The notes under the pieces: model-generated | What the model was told of the DNA's origin: nothing | Database searches by the model: none | What the model saw: the letters and a program-made list of their open reading frames with translations, nothing else | In this document: in pieces, positions 6,534 through 9,479 of the stretch | Layout: each line of letters starts with the position of its first letter | How positions within the stretch are numbered: position 1 is the stretch's first letter | Made by a program: the position numbers and the translations under genes | NCBI GenBank assembly: GCA_031261145.1 | Contig: JAISJX010000112.1 | Location: forward strand, 1 to 9,479 | From: Tannerella sp. | GTDB taxonomy: Bacteria; Bacteroidota; Bacteroidia; Bacteroidales; Tannerellaceae | Length of the DNA stretch: 9,479 nucleotides | Direction: 5' to 3'

Positions 6534-7979
6534 ATGGGATCAACTAAGCCTAAAAAATCAATTTTTGCTTCCCCTGCGGGAGGAAGCTATCTTTTTCCTT
6601 TTGTATTAGTGACTTCACTTTTTGCCTTGTGGGGTTTCGCTAACGACATCACCAATCCGATGGTGGCGGCGTTTAAGAATATCCTGCTGATAGACAACAC
6701 AAAGAGTGCGCTGGTACAGACCGCCTTCTATGGTGGTTATTGTTTCATGGCGATTCCTGCGGCGCTGTTTATCCGCAAGTTCAATTACAAGAATGGGATT
6801 TTGGTCGGACTGGCGCTTTATGCCGTCGGTTGCCTTCTTTTTATTCCTGCCGGTAACGCCATGGCATTTTGGGCTTTCCTGATTGCCTATTTTGTGATGA
6901 CCTGCGGTCTTTCGTTCCTCGAAACGACATCAAATCCCTATATCCTTGCTCTTGGACCTGATGAAAACGCTACACGGCGGCTGAATTTTGCACAGGCATT
7001 CAACCCGATGGGGTCGATTACGGGTATGTTTGTTGCAAGCCAGGTAATCCTTACCAAACTGGAAGCCAACGACCATAATGCTTTGACTATCCTGCAACAG
7101 AAAAGCGCGGATGCCGCTGCTGCAATTGACGTAACCAAACCGTATGCCGAAGAAGTCCGTAAAGCGTTGCTGGAGGTTGATCCTTCCGCCCTAATGAGTG
7201 TCAGAGAAGCCGACCTGGGTATTGTCAGTGTCCCATATCTTATTCTGGGACTTGTCGTTATGGCATTTTTCCTGCTTTTCATCTTTACCCGCTTGCCGCG
7301 AATAACTTTGGCGGAAGACAAATCCTACTCGCTGAAAAAGACCATCGGTATCCTTTTCAATAACAAACGTTATCTGTGGTCGGTTGTGGCGCAGACGTTT
7401 TATGTGGGCGTGCAGATTATGGTCTGGACTTTTATTATCCAGTATGCCAACAAGGAATTGGATATGCCCCAGTCTATCGCGCAGAATTACAATATTGTGG
7501 CGATGGCGATCTTCGTAACAAGCCGTTTTATATGCACTTTCCTTCTTAAATATGTTAAACCGAGCGTATTGCTGACTGTTCTCGCTATTGGAGGCGGGAT
7601 ATTTGTACTTGGGGCAATCGTTTTGCCGAATGCACAGTACGTGGAGGGTCAATATTTTGGCGCTTATTGGGGCTTATTTTCGATGGTAGCGGTTTCGGCT
7701 TGCATGTCGCTGATGTTTCCCACTATCTATGGAATAGCGCTGAAAGGCATGGGCGACGAGGCGAAACTTGCATCGTCAGGTCTGATATTTGCGATAGGTG
7801 GCGGAAGTATAATGCCATGGTTGCAAGGCGTATTGATAGACAATGCTACATGGTTCGGCCCGGCTTTCTCGTCGATACGGGTGTCGTTTTTCATACCGTT
7901 TATTTGCTTTATTGTCATTGCTTTATTCGGAGCATGGGTATATAAATCATTTGAACGGAAAAATGCGGGAAATTTCTGA
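6534..7979 (+). CDS. fucP: L-fucose:H+ symporter, FucP-type MFS permease
   Basis: Inner-membrane major facilitator transporter (481 aa, against about 438 in E. coli) importing free L-fucose with a proton. The ATG at 6534 follows an A-rich leader and gives a short basic tail (KPKK) before the first membrane segment. Twelve hydrophobic segments are consistent with the sequence. Two acidic residues essential in E. coli FucP (Asp46, Glu135) have counterparts at Asp38 (FANDITNP) and Glu130 (SFLETTSNPY); LNFAQAFNPMG also matches the family. The loop between segments 5 and 6, about residues 174-232, is Ala- and Glu-rich and longer than in E. coli, accounting for most of the extra length. It has its own promoter and lies 111 bases after the DUF4130 gene. 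With the fucosidase two genes upstream, fucose is the most likely substrate, but related permeases carry other sugars, so specificity is inferred. Confidence 0.88.
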   Translation: MGSTKPKKSIFASPAGGSYLFPFVLVTSLFALWGFANDITNPMVAAFKNILLIDNTKSALVQTAFYGGYCFMAIPAALFIRKFNYKNGILVGLALYAVGCLLFIPAGNAMAFWAFLIAYFVMTCGLSFLETTSNPYILALGPDENATRRLNFAQAFNPMGSITGMFVASQVILTKLEANDHNALTILQQKSADAAAAIDVTKPYAEEVRKALLEVDPSALMSVREADLGIVSVPYLILGLVVMAFFLLFIFTRLPRITLAEDKSYSLKKTIGILFNNKRYLWSVVAQTFYVGVQIMVWTFIIQYANKELDMPQSIAQNYNIVAMAIFVTSRFICTFLLKYVKPSVLLTVLAIGGGIFVLGAIVLPNAQYVEGQYFGAYWGLFSMVAVSACMSLMFPTIYGIALKGMGDEAKLASSGLIFAIGGGSIMPWLQGVLIDNATWFGPAFSSIRVSFFIPFICFIVIALFGAWVYKSFERKNAGNF

Positions 7980-8004
7980 TAAAGAATATTTTTTTGTGAT
8001 TTTG
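7973..8004 (+). promoter_or_regulatory. Predicted promoter of the ECF sigma factor gene
   Basis: TTTC (7973-7976), a 20-base gap and TGATTTTG (7997-8004) resemble the -33/-7 pair with one mismatch each. The upstream element abuts the fucP stop codon (7977-7979). A start near 8009 would leave about 24 leader bases. No terminator hairpin is visible after fucP, so read-through is possible. Confidence 0.4.
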
Positions 8005-8032
8005 TCCGGAGAAACTATTTAAAAATAATGTC

Positions 8033-8566
8033 ATGGATGATATAGGGAAAAAATTTGAACAGCTATACCGTTCCTATTATTCAAAGATGAAGCATTTTGC
8101 AAAAGAATATGTTATATCGGACGGAGAGGCTGAAGATATTGTGCAAGATGTTTTTATGGAACTGTGGGAAAAAAAGCAACTCTTTTTGACCCATACCAAT
8201 CTGGTTGCATATCTCTTTACGGCGGTAAAAAACAAGTCTCTCAATTTTCTCCGCCATCAAATAATCCGGCAAAAAACGGCTGAGCATTTGCAGGAAGAGT
8301 TTATGATTACCATGCAGATGAATCTGGATTCATTGGAAGTTTTAAACGACCATTTTATTTCGGAGGAAGATATTGAAAAAGCCTTAGCTGACGCCATTGA
8401 TACGTTGTCCCCCAGGCGTCGCGAAATATATATTAAAAGTAAAATCGAAGGTAAAAAGCAGGAAGAAATTGCCGAAGAATTAAATATTACAGTCAATACG
8501 GTTGAAACCCAAATGGGTATAGCCCGCAAGAAATTGAAAATTAAACTAAAAGACTACCTCCCTTAG
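8033..8566 (+). CDS. ECF-type RNA polymerase sigma-70 factor, Bacteroidetes family
   Basis: Small (177 aa) cytoplasmic sigma factor that redirects RNA polymerase when released from its anti-sigma partner. Region 2 covers about residues 9-75, with the typical FEQLYRSYYSKMKHFAKEYV and EAEDIVQDVFMELWEKK, then LVAYLFTAVKNKSLNFLRHQ. Region 4 covers about residues 119-172, with LSPRRREIYIKSKIEGKKQ and the helix-turn-helix EEIAEELNITVNTVETQM. Regions 1 and 3 are absent, as in other ECF factors. The ATG at 8033 follows an A-rich stretch and gives a standard N-terminus; another ATG at 8028 is in a different frame. The FecR-like gene follows after 95 bases, the usual partner arrangement. In Bacteroidetes such pairs typically control a neighbouring SusC/SusD-like uptake locus, which would lie beyond the right edge (inference). 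Confidence 0.95.
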   Translation: MDDIGKKFEQLYRSYYSKMKHFAKEYVISDGEAEDIVQDVFMELWEKKQLFLTHTNLVAYLFTAVKNKSLNFLRHQIIRQKTAEHLQEEFMITMQMNLDSLEVLNDHFISEEDIEKALADAIDTLSPRRREIYIKSKIEGKKQEEIAEELNITVNTVETQMGIARKKLKIKLKDYLP

Positions 8567-8661
8567 TCAGTTTTTGAAATTTAACTAAAATTTTTCTCCG
8601 ATTGTTTAGCGGATTTTTATTGTTCAAGTGTTATATTAGTAAATCGCTATAAAAATTAGAA

Positions 8662-9479
8662 ATGGGAGAACAATTGGAGAAATATTTTCAGGGAGAGCTT
8701 AGCGCATCGGAACGGTTAGCGTATTTGAAGCGGGTAGAATCAGACAGTGAATTGAAACGTCAATTTATTGAGTATAAGAATACCCGTGCCATTACCGCGT
8801 TATCCGATCAGACGTATAATGATAAAGAAGGACAGGACGGCTATATCCGTTTTATGAAAAGGCTTCGGACACGTAAAATATACCGGATAGCCTTAAAAAC
8901 AACAGGATATGCAGCCGTAATCGCCTTGTTAATCATTTCCACCCATTGGTTTGCATTTAGGGAGCTATCCACCCAACCGGCTAATTCAACGATGAATACA
9001 TTGTACGTTCCCGCCGGACAACGTATCAACCTGACTTTGCCGGATGGAACGGGCGTTTGGCTGAATGCACAAACGACGTTATCTTATCAGGTCCCGTTTC
9101 AGGGCGATGAGAGGCGGGTAACTATTGACGGAGAGGCCTATTTTGAAGTTGCAAAAGACGCAAAGAAACCCTTTATTGTATCTTCGCAGGGAGTCGAGAT
9201 GAAAGTTTTGGGCACAACATTTAATGTATGTAGTTATAGCCATGAAAAGAAGATTCAAACCAGCCTGATTGAAGGAAGTTTGAAAGTCTATTATCCGAAA
9301 GCGGAATCAAAAGGAGTTGTTTTAAAAGCGAATGAACAGGTTGTTATTCAATCCGGCCGGATGGCGTTAGAAAAAATTACGCATCCTGATTACTTTTTAT
9401 GGAAAGATGGCATATACTGTTTTCAAAAAGAAGTACTTAGTGATGTGTTGAAAAAGCTGGAACTCTATTATGACGTAAA
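8662..9479 (+). CDS. FecR-family anti-sigma factor, 3'-truncated by window edge
   Basis: Inner-membrane anti-sigma factor predicted to hold the preceding sigma factor inactive until a TonB-dependent receptor signals across the periplasm. The frame is open from the ATG at 8662 to the window end (272 codons) with no stop, so the C-terminus is missing. A short cytoplasmic sigma-binding region (about residues 1-75) is followed by one membrane segment (about 78-99, containing GYAAVIALLII). The periplasmic FecR domain begins near residue 114, with LPDGTGVWLNAQT, the hallmark GEAYFEVAKD and KVLGTTFNV. From about residue 243 a DUF4974-like C-terminal domain begins (FLWKDGIYCFQKEVLSDVL). The family is usually about 310-390 residues, so roughly 40-120 residues are missing. 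TATATTAG at 8632-8639 could be a weak -7 element but lacks a -33 partner. Start and family are secure. Confidence 0.94.
   Translation, partial: MGEQLEKYFQGELSASERLAYLKRVESDSELKRQFIEYKNTRAITALSDQTYNDKEGQDGYIRFMKRLRTRKIYRIALKTTGYAAVIALLIISTHWFAFRELSTQPANSTMNTLYVPAGQRINLTLPDGTGVWLNAQTTLSYQVPFQGDERRVTIDGEAYFEVAKDAKKPFIVSSQGVEMKVLGTTFNVCSYSHEKKIQTSLIEGSLKVYYPKAESKGVVLKANEQVVIQSGRMALEKITHPDYFLWKDGIYCFQKEVLSDVLKKLELYYDV

Noticed and set aside
7191..7652. Minus-strand open frame of 153 codons within fucP
   Set aside because: Antisense to conserved membrane segments; polar, motif-free translation.
8597..8617. Possible terminator hairpin between sigma factor and anti-sigma factor (TCCG, nine-base loop, CGGA, then T-run)
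   Set aside because: A four-pair stem with a nine-base loop is too weak for a confident intrinsic terminator.

Overview
The window looks like chromosomal DNA from a Bacteroidetes bacterium, most likely order Bacteroidales. Three things point there: a hybrid two-component system (HTCS) with periplasmic propeller, kinase, receiver and AraC domains; an ECF sigma factor followed by a FecR-type anti-sigma factor; and promoters resembling the Bacteroides TTTG / TAnnTTTG type with A-rich leaders instead of Shine-Dalgarno sites. All recognised genes are on the + strand and no intergenic gap exceeds about 160 bases. I see no RNA gene, insertion sequence or CRISPR array. Genus cannot be assigned from the sequence alone.

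Layout. (1) 1-2720: 3' two-thirds of an HTCS sensor/regulator, cut by the window's left edge. (2) 2878-4299: secreted GH29-type alpha-L-fucosidase with a C-terminal discoidin-like (F5/8 type C) domain. (3) 4385-5653 and 5658-6422: a tightly coupled pair, a radical SAM protein of the 'putative DNA modification/repair' type (as I recall, linked to uracil-DNA glycosylases) and a DUF4130 protein. (4) 6534-7979: FucP-like L-fucose:H+ symporter. (5) 8033-8566 and 8662-9479: ECF sigma factor and FecR-like anti-sigma factor, the latter cut by the right edge.

How they fit. The HTCS, fucosidase and symporter make a plausible fucose-harvesting set: sense a glycan in the periplasm, release fucose, import it. 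The fucose catabolic genes (isomerase, kinase, aldolase) are not in the window. The sigma/anti-sigma pair is of the kind that usually precedes a SusC/SusD-like outer-membrane uptake pair, which would lie just past the right edge. The radical SAM/DUF4130 pair is out of theme. It is the least understood part of the window and the best candidate for an undescribed system: a predicted Fe-S radical enzyme with a DNA-binding type helix-hairpin-helix, coupled to a partner of unknown activity, with no uracil-DNA glycosylase domain in the window.

Regulation. Promoter-like elements with 20-base spacing precede the fucosidase, radical SAM and sigma genes, and a perfect TAnnTTTG precedes fucP. The fucosidase promoter encloses a perfect 8+8 palindrome. 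The fucP promoter has alternating TATGTT/AACATA half-sites. The radical SAM promoter ends only six bases before the ATG, suggesting a leaderless transcript.
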